A DNA stretch of 35,181 nt from an uncultured Bacilli bacterium. GTDB lineage: Bacteria; Bacillota_I; Bacilli_A; RFN20; CAG-826. The notes below the pieces were generated by a model. That model was not told the origin of the DNA, did no database searches, and saw only the letters and a program-made list of their open reading frames with translations. The stretch covers positions 1 through 35,181 of the forward strand of contig CAJOML010000005.1 of NCBI GenBank assembly GCA_905235705.1, given 5' to 3'. The translations under genes were made by a program, and so were the position numbers. Of the stretch, positions 7,495 through 16,140 are shown in pieces (the first letter of the stretch is position 1; the number at the start of each line of letters is the position of its first letter).

Positions 7495-8462
7495 TGGCTT
7501 CTCCTTTTATTAAGAGCGAAGGCGCTACAAAGGGATAACAGGGCGACTAAAACCAAATACATCCCACCACACCATAATCGGGGAAACATCGTTAAACTAG
7601 GCAAGGCTAAAGCTAGGCCTAATATCGCCATCGGTAAGCCATAGCAGGCAAATAAATAGCCAAAGATAAGGGCAATTCCTTTTTCTCTTCCTTTGCCATA
7701 TAGGACAACCTGATTAGAGATAAAGCGGAGCACCTTTCTTTTTAAGAATACCCCAATGACGAAAGCCCCTAAGAGCAAGGCAAACGAAGCGATGGAATAA
7801 GCAAGTATCTTTCCTTTTTCAGAATCCGGATAAAGGGAATTCAAATAAGATTTCGTATAGACCTGACCAAAGACAGTGATATCCCCATATGAATCCACGT
7901 TGCCTGTAAAATTGAGGAAACGGGCCGTCCCGCTGCTTAAGATTTCTTGATATAGCTTTTCATCGAAGCCCATCACCATGATGCCTTTGGCGTTATCTAA
8001 GATCCCTTTTAGATAAGGCAAATAATGTCTTACCTCAAGCGTTCCTGCCCCGATGGAGCGGTGAAGTTTTGAGCCAAGAGTAATTTGACGGTCACGGGCA
8101 ATATTTTCGCTTAAATAGGCTTCCCCAAAAGAAGGCCGGATATCACCAAATAAAGAAAGACGATCATAGGTCGCATAATCCAAAACCATATACACGTTGG
8201 CCCCAAGCCCTTTATTGTCATCCCCAATATAATGGGTATAACCGGAGACGATGAGATAGACGTTTTTGATTTCCTTTGCCGCCGAGCGATAAGGCTGATC
8301 GGAAACGAAATAACGGTCAAAGCCGCTTTGGTTATATTGATGAAGTTGGGTATAAGATGAAGCGATATTAGGGAAGAAAGATAGGCTGCAAGTCAAGGAC
8401 GCGGCCAGACCTAAAAGAAGGCATAACCCGAAGTCGATGATTTTCGCGAATATGACCTTCAC
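7491..8462 (-). CDS. FtsX/MacB-like ABC permease subunit, 323 residues
   Basis: The architecture is that of FtsX/MacB permeases: one N-terminal membrane helix (about 8-28), a large extracytoplasmic domain (30-215), and three C-terminal helices (about 222-241, 262-282, 290-315). In the outer domain AYLSENIARDRQITLGSKL resembles the MacB periplasmic core. It starts with GTG at 8460-8462 behind GGAGGAAGGC. It follows the 480-residue permease by 13 bases and overlaps the ABC ATPase gene by four. The two permeases probably form a heterodimer with that ATPase. Such systems often do mechanical work on envelope proteins rather than classical transport. Sequence conservation looks weak, so the family call rests on topology and neighbours. 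Confidence 0.75.
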   Translation of the reverse strand: MKVIFAKIIDFGLCLLLGLAASLTCSLSFFPNIASSYTQLHQYNQSGFDRYFVSDQPYRSAAKEIKNVYLIVSGYTHYIGDDNKGLGANVYMVLDYATYDRLSLFGDIRPSFGEAYLSENIARDRQITLGSKLHRSIGAGTLEVRHYLPYLKGILDNAKGIMVMGFDEKLYQEILSSGTARFLNFTGNVDSYGDITVFGQVYTKSYLNSLYPDSEKGKILAYSIASFALLLGAFVIGVFLKRKVLRFISNQVVLYGKGREKGIALIFGYLFACYGLPMAILGLALALPSLTMFPRLWCGGMYLVLVALLSLCSAFALNKRRSQ

Positions 8463-8475
8463 GCCTTCCTCCTTT

Positions 8476-9918
8476 TTAAAGATGATGGAAATGGGAATTC
8501 GCCCAATCCAAAGGGAACCACTGACCCCCGTCTTTTAGTTCTTTTGATTTGACGTAGACTAGCCTTCCGCTAAAGTCGGTGATTTGACCCATAATGGTTT
8601 GGCCACATAAATCAAAATAGACTTTTTGTTTCAGTTCCAATTTCGGTTTATTTTGTCCCAAAGGGGCTTCTTCCTTAGGAACCCCTTTTTCTTCCTGTCT
8701 TGGGACATTAATGATGGCAGGTGCCTCTTTCTTTTCGATTTTATCCATCGCCCCGAAAACCATATTGGCATAAACGAGCAATAAGGGGATGACGATAAAG
8801 GCACTGGCGAGGAATGGCAAAGAATAAACTAACCCAAATGTGCCAAAGCCGATTCCTTTGACCCCGCCATAAATCGCCCCAACGATATTGGGAATCGCTA
8901 GCGGCAAGGCAAGCGAGCATAAATAGAGGGAGAGATTATTGGTAATAAAGCCTGCTTTTGTCACCGCTCCAACCCCGTTTTTGATATTTTCTTCGTCTTT
9001 CCCTCGACCAAGGAAAATAAACAAGGAATATAGGATAGTGAAGGCACTAGGAATAAGAATCGCGAATAAAATCTGGCTTTGTTTTAATTCGTCGCTCCGT
9101 CCGATTAAGGATTCTTCCGCCTCTAAAAGATATTGCGATTTCAATTGCACGGCATTTACCCTTTTGGTCGATTCATATTGTTCGACATAAGCTTCATATT
9201 GGGTTTCGACGGCTTTCTCCCATTCTAGGTCGCTATTTCCGCTAGGACGGGATAAAGTCGCGGCGAAGGCCTCTTTCGAATAAAAACGCGAACGGGGAAT
9301 ATAATCCTTTAAATAATTCCCTAAGGCAGTGACGTCGCTAGCCTGAATAAAACTTAGGTCATATTTGGCTAAAGGAGTAGCGAAAGAGGATTCAATCTCC
9401 TCGCTTAGCTGGATTAAGGCGATGCCATTGTCTAAGCCGCGATAGGTCACCTCTTTATAGATGCCAGAGACATTATATTGATAAGTCTTTCCAGCTAGGA
9501 CCAAAGAGACTTGCTCACCAACATTAACGTTAAGTTTAGCGGCGGCTTTTTGATCTAACATGATGCCAGAAGTCGAACTCGTTCCACGAATCAGTCTTCC
9601 CGGAGCGAAGAAAGAAATCTCATAATTGGTCATCTCAGTTGCGGCAAATAGGCTAATGCCATCAACCCCAGAAGCGTCAGGGAAAGCATTGGCGAAATTC
9701 ATCACCGGAAATACCGAAGCGACAAACTCTTTGGCACTAAATTCTTCCACTTGAGCAGGGGAAGATTCGGTCACGAGATAATCGAATTTGGTTTGGGTGA
9801 AAGAAGAAGTCTCTTTTTCGATATCTTGGCTACGGTTTAATCCGGAAACCACCACATAGCTAGTAAATATTGCGGCAAGGAGGCCAAGTCCTAGACGAAT
9901 AAATGTAATCGGTCTCAT
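8476..9918 (-). CDS. FtsX/MacB-like ABC permease subunit with cytoplasmic C-terminal domain
   Basis: This 480-residue protein has a membrane helix at about 6-26, an extracytoplasmic domain (28-280), and three further helices at about 282-304, 330-350 and 360-390. Within the outer domain, GIMLDQKAAAKLNVNVGEQV matches the MacB-type core pattern. A helical stretch at 230-280 may form a stalk. Unlike its 323-residue partner it carries about 90 further residues after the last helix: a charged linker and a small beta-rich domain ending in GQWFPLDWANSHFHHL. That domain could contact cytoplasmic components such as the ABC ATPase or the coiled-coil proteins; this is inference. AAGGAGGAG precedes the start and the lipoprotein gene ends 12 bases upstream. 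Confidence 0.78.
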   Translation of the reverse strand: MRPITFIRLGLGLLAAIFTSYVVVSGLNRSQDIEKETSSFTQTKFDYLVTESSPAQVEEFSAKEFVASVFPVMNFANAFPDASGVDGISLFAATEMTNYEISFFAPGRLIRGTSSTSGIMLDQKAAAKLNVNVGEQVSLVLAGKTYQYNVSGIYKEVTYRGLDNGIALIQLSEEIESSFATPLAKYDLSFIQASDVTALGNYLKDYIPRSRFYSKEAFAATLSRPSGNSDLEWEKAVETQYEAYVEQYESTKRVNAVQLKSQYLLEAEESLIGRSDELKQSQILFAILIPSAFTILYSLFIFLGRGKDEENIKNGVGAVTKAGFITNNLSLYLCSLALPLAIPNIVGAIYGGVKGIGFGTFGLVYSLPFLASAFIVIPLLLVYANMVFGAMDKIEKKEAPAIINVPRQEEKGVPKEEAPLGQNKPKLELKQKVYFDLCGQTIMGQITDFSGRLVYVKSKELKDGGQWFPLDWANSHFHHL

Positions 9919-9930
9919 CTTTTCTCCTCC

Positions 9931-10818
9931 TTATAAAGCCGGGATGAAAATGGTCGTTGACGGGGCCGAGGTCAAATAATTGCTCGGCGTTTCCGAGAAT
10001 GCCCTAACGCGAACCGGAATCGAAGACCCCCTGATGCCAAAAGTAGACCAGGCACTGAAATATAAAGGCGAACCAGGCGAAGTCCCCTGGGGCGGGAGGA
10101 AATGATAATCTTCCCCATTTTCATCTAATAAGGGCGAATCCGAACTACCATAATAAATCTTGTAATAATCGGCATGTTCGATATGGCCCCAGCTGATTTG
10201 GGTGCCGCTACGGGAGACTTCGGGGGCGGCAAGTTGAATCGCGTGGATAGCGATATTGACGGTTTTACCCGCTTTGCCTTGACCGCTAGTCAAGACATCT
10301 TCACCGGTTGAGAAATTCAAGGTGAGGTTAGCCCCTTTTTCATCGACGTGGATTGGGGTGATACCAAAGACCATACGTTGTTTATAAACGTCGTCTTCCT
10401 CTTTCGGGATGGCGAAAGTGGAAGTGATGTATTTCTTCGGCGTGCCATCGCTATCGGTCACCGGGATTGGGGTTGGATCATCGCCGGAATCAACTTGCTG
10501 GACGCTAGCATCGAAGCAGGCGAATTGAGGGAATTTGGTAATCGTGGAAATCTTATGTTGCCCGTTGTTTTTGCTTTTTGATGTAATCGAGAATTCAAAG
10601 ACAAGATAATATTTCGAGGCGATAAAGAAATCCGTCATCGCTTCATCGTAGACCGAGAAATCGGTGCTTCCTTCGCCTTTTTCAATAAAGCCAGCTTTGA
10701 TCGATGAAAGTTCCACATCGACTTTTTCTTCATTCGAGAAATTGAGATAATCACAGGCGGAAAGAAGGCTTATTGAAGCAACAAGAGATATGGTTTTTGC
10801 AAGGTTTTTGATGTTCAT
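9931..10818 (-). CDS. Lipoprotein with C-terminal fibronectin III-like domain
   Basis: The 295-residue product begins with a signal peptide and a lipobox LSAC at 19-22, so Cys22 should be lipidated and the protein anchored on the outer face of the membrane. Residues about 35-195 form a beta-rich domain of unknown type. Residues about 200-295 resemble a fibronectin type III domain (ISWGHIEHADYYKIYYG). A very similar phrase, ILSWQPVEHASYFRLNLYKG, occurs in the neighbouring 624-residue protein, so the two share a domain type. It lies 14 bases after that gene and 12 before the permease gene. It may be the surface component of the permease complex; the ligand is unknown. Confidence 0.85.
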   Translation of the reverse strand: MNIKNLAKTISLVASISLLSACDYLNFSNEEKVDVELSSIKAGFIEKGEGSTDFSVYDEAMTDFFIASKYYLVFEFSITSKSKNNGQHKISTITKFPQFACFDASVQQVDSGDDPTPIPVTDSDGTPKKYITSTFAIPKEEDDVYKQRMVFGITPIHVDEKGANLTLNFSTGEDVLTSGQGKAGKTVNIAIHAIQLAAPEVSRSGTQISWGHIEHADYYKIYYGSSDSPLLDENGEDYHFLPPQGTSPGSPLYFSAWSTFGIRGSSIPVRVRAFSETPSNYLTSAPSTTIFIPAL

Positions 10819-10832
10819 TTATTTCTCCTTTC

Positions 10833-12707
10833 CTAATTGAATTTCGCCGTTGCGACGATCGGGGTTTGCAAGGTGAAGAGGCTTTCTTCCGGGGGGATCA
10901 TTTTCACCATGACCACCACTTCATCGGCAATTGCGTCACCACGATGATAGCCAAATTGATATGTTTCCATCTCCCCTTCATATCCCTCATATGGGGTTGG
11001 CCAAGGGTTCCAAGAAATCGAATCGATTTTACTATTCCCTTGGTAGAAATCGATTCTGACCTCGGCTTCTAAGATTTGCCTCTTTTCATCTTTAATTAAG
11101 GAATAGCCGCTTGTGTCGATGATATTTATGGTGAAATCTTTATCCGGGTTTTCAGACGATTTTGCGATGGAGATATCGTAAGAGGGGACAAGCAAATTTA
11201 AGCTGGCTTTGGAGGAAGGAAGAATATCGTTTCCGTTCCCCAAATTGATGGCTTCGATCCGGTGCAATCCGCCACTTAAAGAAGCGATGAAATTCTCGTC
11301 CATCGCATCGAAAGAAGATAGCTCGCCATCAACGTAAATCGTATGACCGACGGAGATATTTCTTTCATTAAGATTTACTCCATCAAAGTCAAATTCGGGG
11401 GTCGCAAGTCTAGTCAAGGTGATGATGTTGGATTTATCGGATTGAAGATGCCAAGACGCGCTAGGAAGAAGGCGGGCATAGACTTGATGCTCTCCCACAT
11501 CGGCTTGGCTCATTTGGCCATCCCAGGGCTTGTCATCTAAATATAAGGTGGGGTCATATGGGCCAATGGAAGAAGCGGAGATAACCCCGTTTTCGATGGA
11601 AATACCAGGCTTCCATAGCCGTGTCACCATCAATTCCTCGCTGATAGGGGAATCAAAACGATGGATTCCATCACCGACATTTTTGGCCGAGATCAGGTGG
11701 ACACCTTCTTCGTTAATGGAAGCGACTTGCCCATTAAATTCTTTGCCATCAAGGTAATATATGGGCGATTCGGCGTTATGGATATGAATCTGCTGATTCG
11801 AAATACTTAAACTAGGGGCGCTAAGGCGCGTGAAAGTATCGGTAAGGGGCTTCCCGAACGTGTAATTATTCGGCCCGTTTGGAATAAGCGTGACTTGATA
11901 ATCCCCAGGCAAAGAAAGGTCATAATGGTAACTCGTCTCGTTATTGATGATATGGGATTCTTCGTTGATTTTTAGGGTATAAGAAGAGACCCCTGGAATG
12001 CCAAGCCAATTAAAATTCTCCCCATCGTAAGAGAACTTCCCGATTTCTTGCAATTTGATTAAGCGGATTGCTTCCGAAGGCTCGGATGGACTAAATTTCG
12101 TATATCGACGAGGCGAGATTTCATCGCTGCAGGCGGTCACCGTAATGGCAAATTCGCCATGGTAATCGATTTGGCGAAGATCATATTTCAAAGCGGCCGA
12201 TGACACCTTGATCGGTTCGCCGAAACCCTCATCTAAATTCACCCCTTTATATAGATTCAAACGGAAATAAGAAGCATGTTCAACCGGTTGCCAAGATAAG
12301 ATGCCATCTTGGAAAGAAATTGAAGTTTCCGCTAGCTTTAAGGGACTAACATTGCAGGTCACTTTCCCTTTCCAATTTAAATAAGAAACGGTGAGGTTTT
12401 GTGAACCGAGTTCATTTCCATCAAAACCTTCGACCATAAGCGAATTCCCATCTAAGGTTTTCTTATCCCCATATCCATTTTCCAGATGGATTTTCCAAGA
12501 AGAGAAATCGGGAGTACCCAAATAGTTGATATCGATGGTATCGACAAAGCCTTCAACATCCACCACTTTATCTTTGGCCAGTCCTTTAAAAGTCGGAATC
12601 AAAATCGAGGCTGCAATGCCAGAAAAAAGCAAAATCACGCCAAGGGTAAAATAAGCCGTTGCCAAACGGGCACGATTAACCCCATATAAATGACGCCCCC
12701 TAGACAT
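10833..12707 (-). CDS. Single-pass surface protein with Ig-like and about 70-residue beta repeats
   Basis: This 624-residue protein has one membrane helix at about 17-38, with the rest probably outside the cell. Residues 50-120 look like a bacterial Ig-like domain (MVEGFDGNELGSQNLTVSYL). Residues about 125-215 and 218-292 look like fibronectin III-type domains. Three diverged repeats then begin with TRL at 293, 362 and 432, a period of about 70 residues, each containing a phrase like YLDGKEFNGQ. A last domain covers 505-624. There is no LPXTG motif or second membrane helix. Its start lies inside the end of the previous gene (8-base overlap), with AAGGAGGGAAAGCA before the ATG. It may act as an adhesive or scaffold partner of the permease and lipoprotein. 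Confidence 0.82.
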   Translation of the reverse strand: MSRGRHLYGVNRARLATAYFTLGVILLFSGIAASILIPTFKGLAKDKVVDVEGFVDTIDINYLGTPDFSSWKIHLENGYGDKKTLDGNSLMVEGFDGNELGSQNLTVSYLNWKGKVTCNVSPLKLAETSISFQDGILSWQPVEHASYFRLNLYKGVNLDEGFGEPIKVSSAALKYDLRQIDYHGEFAITVTACSDEISPRRYTKFSPSEPSEAIRLIKLQEIGKFSYDGENFNWLGIPGVSSYTLKINEESHIINNETSYHYDLSLPGDYQVTLIPNGPNNYTFGKPLTDTFTRLSAPSLSISNQQIHIHNAESPIYYLDGKEFNGQVASINEEGVHLISAKNVGDGIHRFDSPISEELMVTRLWKPGISIENGVISASSIGPYDPTLYLDDKPWDGQMSQADVGEHQVYARLLPSASWHLQSDKSNIITLTRLATPEFDFDGVNLNERNISVGHTIYVDGELSSFDAMDENFIASLSGGLHRIEAINLGNGNDILPSSKASLNLLVPSYDISIAKSSENPDKDFTINIIDTSGYSLIKDEKRQILEAEVRIDFYQGNSKIDSISWNPWPTPYEGYEGEMETYQFGYHRGDAIADEVVVMVKMIPPEESLFTLQTPIVATAKFN

Positions 12708-13371
12708 TGCTTTCCCTCCTTTTTAACCGATCATAACGATGCCCGATTCGCTTAATCGCGCGCGCACGAAATGGGTGAATCGATAGACGCCAAATCGGAA
12801 GCAACCTTTTGCTTAATTCATCATCCCCCAAAGTGAGGTCGATGAAATTAATATAATGGCCGTTGATGGTCAAGTTATTGCCATCGCCAACTTGGGTATC
12901 AAGGCAAGATTCCAGATAAAGGAAATAGTCCCAGCCTTCACGCCAGGATTGTTTTAACTTAGTCGAGATAAAGCGAGCTAAGATGCTATCGAAATCAGGG
13001 ATATATTCCTTACTTAAGATATCGATATGACGATATTTCGAACCCCAATATTTAAAAGGTATGCCACGTAAGATGCTTAGCAAATCACTAGGGTTTTTCA
13101 CCCTGCCATAATGGGCATAGGCGAACTCTGAAGTGGCATCATAATATTTCTCGACATATTCCTCTTTGAGGTCTTTTTTGAAATGGAGTTCGGCTTCAAT
13201 GACATTGCTTCTAATCGCGTCAAAGAAGTCTTCTAGGTCTTTCCCTTCAAGCCTTAAATAGATGGAGGGAGAGACGAAATAGACATACCGATTCACCTTA
13301 TTTTCATCGATTCCTCCATGCAGAAAATCCCGCAAAAAGTCAATCGATGCATCGAATTTTGTTTTACTCAT
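12700..13371 (-). CDS. Unrecognised cytoplasmic protein, 223 residues
   Basis: I cannot assign a family. The protein has no signal peptide or membrane helix. It is rich in aromatic and charged residues, for example LEDFFDAIRSN, EYVEKYYDATSEFAYAHYG and SWREGWDYFLYLES, and ends in the basic run RIGHRYDRLKRRESNV. It looks like a compact mixed helix-strand domain. AAAGGAG precedes the start. It lies 15 bases after the 271-residue helical protein and overlaps the Ig-like protein gene by eight bases. It therefore joins the cytoplasmic half of the operon to the envelope half, and an adaptor role is possible, but that is only a guess from position. Confidence 0.75.
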   Translation of the reverse strand: MSKTKFDASIDFLRDFLHGGIDENKVNRYVYFVSPSIYLRLEGKDLEDFFDAIRSNVIEAELHFKKDLKEEYVEKYYDATSEFAYAHYGRVKNPSDLLSILRGIPFKYWGSKYRHIDILSKEYIPDFDSILARFISTKLKQSWREGWDYFLYLESCLDTQVGDGNNLTINGHYINFIDLTLGDDELSKRLLPIWRLSIHPFRARAIKRIGHRYDRLKRRESNV

Positions 13372-13386
13372 GCGGGTTCTCCTTTC

Positions 13387-14202
13387 TTATTGCCTTTTGC
13401 GAAAAGGCTTCTCTTCTTCCTCTTTTTCCGCGGCTTTCTTTTCCATCATGTCGACAAGGTCAGGATGGTCGAGGAAGACATCTTCGCCGCCAAGAAACGA
13501 CTTCTTTCCAAAGCGGGCATCGGTAGAAGCGAATTGGGCTTTGGTTTTTTCATATATCCGGCGTTCAACTTCTTCTTCAATTGCCGCTTGCTGATAGGAA
13601 ATATGATCAACCCCAGTTGCCTTTCCCATTTCGCTATGGACTTTGGCATAGCGTTGCCTTTGTTTAACAATGGAAGAAGACACATCAAAGTCAACATAGT
13701 CCTGGAGGATTTCGGCTTCGCTATCTAATTGACGCTTAATGTTTTTATATTCGCCGGATAAGACGATGACGCGAGGATCTTTTGGTCCGTATTCGGAAAT
13801 ATATTCCACTAATGTCGCTGAGATTTCGGCTTCTTTCTTGGTTAAGGATAATATCTTCCCGGAGATGGAATTGATGGAGGCTTTTGCCTGGTTGATTTCC
13901 CTCATGGGGGTAGCGGAAACGACGTCTTCGATTTGCCCGAATAATTCAGAGAGCAAATAATCGTTTTCAGGGCTTAGGTTAGCATCTATCTTGGCGAAAA
14001 TATCAAGGATGAGATGGTAATCTTTTTCTTTTAAATCTCCCCCTGCGATTAAGGCTTTGCTAGCTTTGGAAATGGCAATGCCAACATTGCTTTCATCACT
14101 TAAATAGGGGTAATCCCTTGTGGATTGGCGATAAGAAGAAAGGCGTTCGAAAACAAGGGTTTTGGCTTCATTTGAATCATATTTCTTTTTCATTCCAAGC
14201 AT
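13387..14202 (-). CDS. Helical coiled-coil protein, possible third ESCRT-III-like subunit
   Basis: This 271-residue protein is almost entirely helical. Residues about 102-136 and 142-172 could form a long hairpin of the kind seen in ESCRT-III cores (INSISGKILSLTKKEAEIS, then VLSGEYKNIKRQLDSEAEIL), followed by helices at about 175-225 and a charged tail ending in EEEEKPFRKRQ. The N-terminal 90 residues form a separate helical region. No MIM1-type ending is visible, so the resemblance to Snf7 proteins is weaker than for the two coiled-coil proteins upstream. GGAGGAAAAGCG precedes the ATG at 14202; a second ATG lies at 14191-14193. It lies 12 bases after the SPFH gene. It could equally be an unrelated coiled-coil scaffold. 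Confidence 0.75.
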   Translation of the reverse strand: MLGMKKKYDSNEAKTLVFERLSSYRQSTRDYPYLSDESNVGIAISKASKALIAGGDLKEKDYHLILDIFAKIDANLSPENDYLLSELFGQIEDVVSATPMREINQAKASINSISGKILSLTKKEAEISATLVEYISEYGPKDPRVIVLSGEYKNIKRQLDSEAEILQDYVDFDVSSSIVKQRQRYAKVHSEMGKATGVDHISYQQAAIEEEVERRIYEKTKAQFASTDARFGKKSFLGGEDVFLDHPDLVDMMEKKAAEKEEEEKPFRKRQ

Positions 14203-14214
14203 CGCTTTTCCTCC

Positions 14215-14904
14215 TTAATCGAATTGGGATAAATCAAACTCTTTGATCTTCCCCGAAACTTCGTCTTCCTCTTCTAGCCGCACCGAGACTTCTTCGACTT
14301 TTAACCCAAAGGAAGAAAGCTCGCGGTTAGCTAACATCGTGACTTCGCGATTAATCGCGGCCACATTTTCATATGCCCCCGATAACCCTTTCTTGCTTAA
14401 GGTTTTCGCCCCTACTTCGGTCATCACATCCGTCAAAGCCTTTTCCACCATCGGACGGAAATAAGAGGCGGGGAGGGAAGATTGGTTATAGCCGCGATAT
14501 GAGGCCATCGTTTGCAATAATTCAGGGGTGAAAACCGGGTCAAAGCAAAAGGCCGCATTAGCCCTTAAGAAATATTTTACGCGCCTAACATTGATATCTT
14601 TAGCCGGAAAAGGAAAATTGGTGGAAGCTTTTACCCCAAATGAACCAGAAGAGAAATAAATGACTTCATATTCATTTTTATCAAGTCCGACGTTTCTAAA
14701 TAGACCGCCCTTTCTATTGATGATTTTCTTTTGCCCGCTTAGAAGAGGGAGGGAGGGCTTTTCCCCAACCTTGGAAATCAAAGCAAAGCCGTTGCTTGGG
14801 GCAAGAAGAAGGGAGTTAAAAGGCAGGTTGATATAACGGACTTTAAAGATAGCACGGTCTTCACCAAAACCCCGATCAAATCGAATCATTAACGGTTTTC
14901 CCAT
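14215..14904 (-). CDS. SPFH (band 7)-domain protein, YdjI-like
   Basis: The 229-residue product resembles the short, soluble SPFH proteins typified by Bacillus YdjI. The early part holds NSLLLAPSNGFALISKVGE, the usual beta-strand start of this group. Next come a GLFRNVGL turn and VIYFSSGSFGVKAS, then the helical part with PMVEKALTDVMTEVGAKTLS and INREVTMLANRELSSFGLKV, the characteristic repeated end of an SPFH domain. There is no N-terminal membrane helix, so it would bind the membrane or a partner from the cytoplasm. In Bacillus, YdjI is encoded with PspA, itself a member of the ESCRT-III superfamily. That makes its place beside ESCRT-III-like genes meaningful. It probably marks or organises the membrane site where the coiled-coil polymers form. 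Confidence 0.8.
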   Translation of the reverse strand: MGKPLMIRFDRGFGEDRAIFKVRYINLPFNSLLLAPSNGFALISKVGEKPSLPLLSGQKKIINRKGGLFRNVGLDKNEYEVIYFSSGSFGVKASTNFPFPAKDINVRRVKYFLRANAAFCFDPVFTPELLQTMASYRGYNQSSLPASYFRPMVEKALTDVMTEVGAKTLSKKGLSGAYENVAAINREVTMLANRELSSFGLKVEEVSVRLEEEDEVSGKIKEFDLSQFD

Positions 14905-14915
14905 TTCCTTTCCTC

Positions 14916-16124
14916 CTATTTGTTGCTGGAGGTATATCGACGAAGTTTTTCGATATCCTCTTTGCGAATCGAAGAACGGACTTTCTTTCCTTCTTCCTCA
15001 ACATCATTATCGCTGATTTTGGCCTTGGGGTCTTTACTAGAGAAAGCCGGGGCCGAAATCTTATCGATAAAAGCGTTGATATCACGTCCATTGAAGCCTT
15101 CTGTCATCTTGACCATCTTTTGATAATCCAAGCCGTTAGCGCCAGGCATTCCTTCAAAGCCATGACGAAGCATAAATTCGCGGGCCTTAGCATCAGGAAG
15201 CCCGATTTCGATGCGGTCAGAGAAACGGTTAAGCATCGCCCCATCGATATTCCAAGGGCAATTCGTCGCCGCTAGAAGAAGGATGCGGTGAGAAGGATCA
15301 TCGTCTAGTCCATTGATGCATTGCAGCAATGTGTTAATCCCGTTATAAGCCGATCCAACCATCCCCCTAGCTAAGGCAAGGTCATCAAATTCATCAAAGA
15401 AAATGACGCTTAATTTATATTTCCTAGCAGCGGTAAATAAGTTCTCGATATTTTTCTCGGTTTCCCCTACATATGAGCCTTTGATAGAGCTGGCCTTGGC
15501 ATAGAAGAAGGGGGCGCCAAGTTCGCTTGCGACGGCTTTGGCAAACATCGTTTTGCCAGTGCCAGGAAGTCCATAAAGCAAGATTCCTCCACCGCTTAGG
15601 CGTTTGAATTTTTTCGCTTTCTCCATGTCCTTAAAAGGAAGGATGGCTTTCTCGTTAAGGATCCGTTTGGCTTCATCTAATCCGGCGATATCGTCTAGTT
15701 TTACGTTGAGACCTTTTAATGGCTCCCACTGGGTTAGCCGATCATTGCTTTTCATCGAGCTCGAGGAAGATTTGTCATCCTCTTTCTCGTCTTCTTTTGA
15801 AGTGGATTTTGCCGCTGAATTCCTTTTAGAATAGCCTGTTTTTGCAGAGAAAATTGGGTTTTTAGATGATATCAATTTCAAATTATCATTTTCCCTGTTT
15901 TGCTTAAAGGAAGCATAGGTGAAAGCTTTCTCTTTTAACACCTCTGCATTGTCCACATAATACGAAGCAAGGTTAGGGTCATCACATTCTAAAGCGGCTA
16001 AATGCATGCGTTCGGAGGCATCGAGGAACCGTCTTGAGGCGGTTGCATATTCTTTTCTCCGCAAGGCCGAATTGGCTGCTTCGATGTAGATCTTGGCTTG
16101 GTTTTCATTGCGGTTTTGATTCAT
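14916..16124 (-). CDS. MIT-domain AAA ATPase of the Vps4/spastin clade, second copy
   Basis: From the ATG at 16124 the product has 402 residues. Residues about 8-68 form a three-helix MIT-like domain (KIYIEAANSALRRKEY, then AEVLKEKA). A low-complexity Ser/Lys/Glu linker follows (about 75-130), then one AAA module: Walker A GLPGTGKT (185-192), pore loop SYVGE (217-221), Walker B FFDEF (242-246), sensor Asn288 in AATNCPW, arginines at 300 and 304, and TEGFNGRDI (341-349). The end, VRSSIRKEDIEKLRRY, resembles the C-terminal helix of Vps4. This clade disassembles ESCRT-III polymers (Vps4) or severs microtubules (spastin, katanin). GGAGGCCAAG just before 16124 decides this start over the ATG at 16154, which overlaps the previous gene. 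It directly follows the 228-residue coiled-coil gene. Confidence 0.88.
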   Translation of the reverse strand: MNQNRNENQAKIYIEAANSALRRKEYATASRRFLDASERMHLAALECDDPNLASYYVDNAEVLKEKAFTYASFKQNRENDNLKLISSKNPIFSAKTGYSKRNSAAKSTSKEDEKEDDKSSSSSMKSNDRLTQWEPLKGLNVKLDDIAGLDEAKRILNEKAILPFKDMEKAKKFKRLSGGGILLYGLPGTGKTMFAKAVASELGAPFFYAKASSIKGSYVGETEKNIENLFTAARKYKLSVIFFDEFDDLALARGMVGSAYNGINTLLQCINGLDDDPSHRILLLAATNCPWNIDGAMLNRFSDRIEIGLPDAKAREFMLRHGFEGMPGANGLDYQKMVKMTEGFNGRDINAFIDKISAPAFSSKDPKAKISDNDVEEEGKKVRSSIRKEDIEKLRRYTSSNK

Positions 16125-16140
16125 CTTGGCCTCCTTTCTT

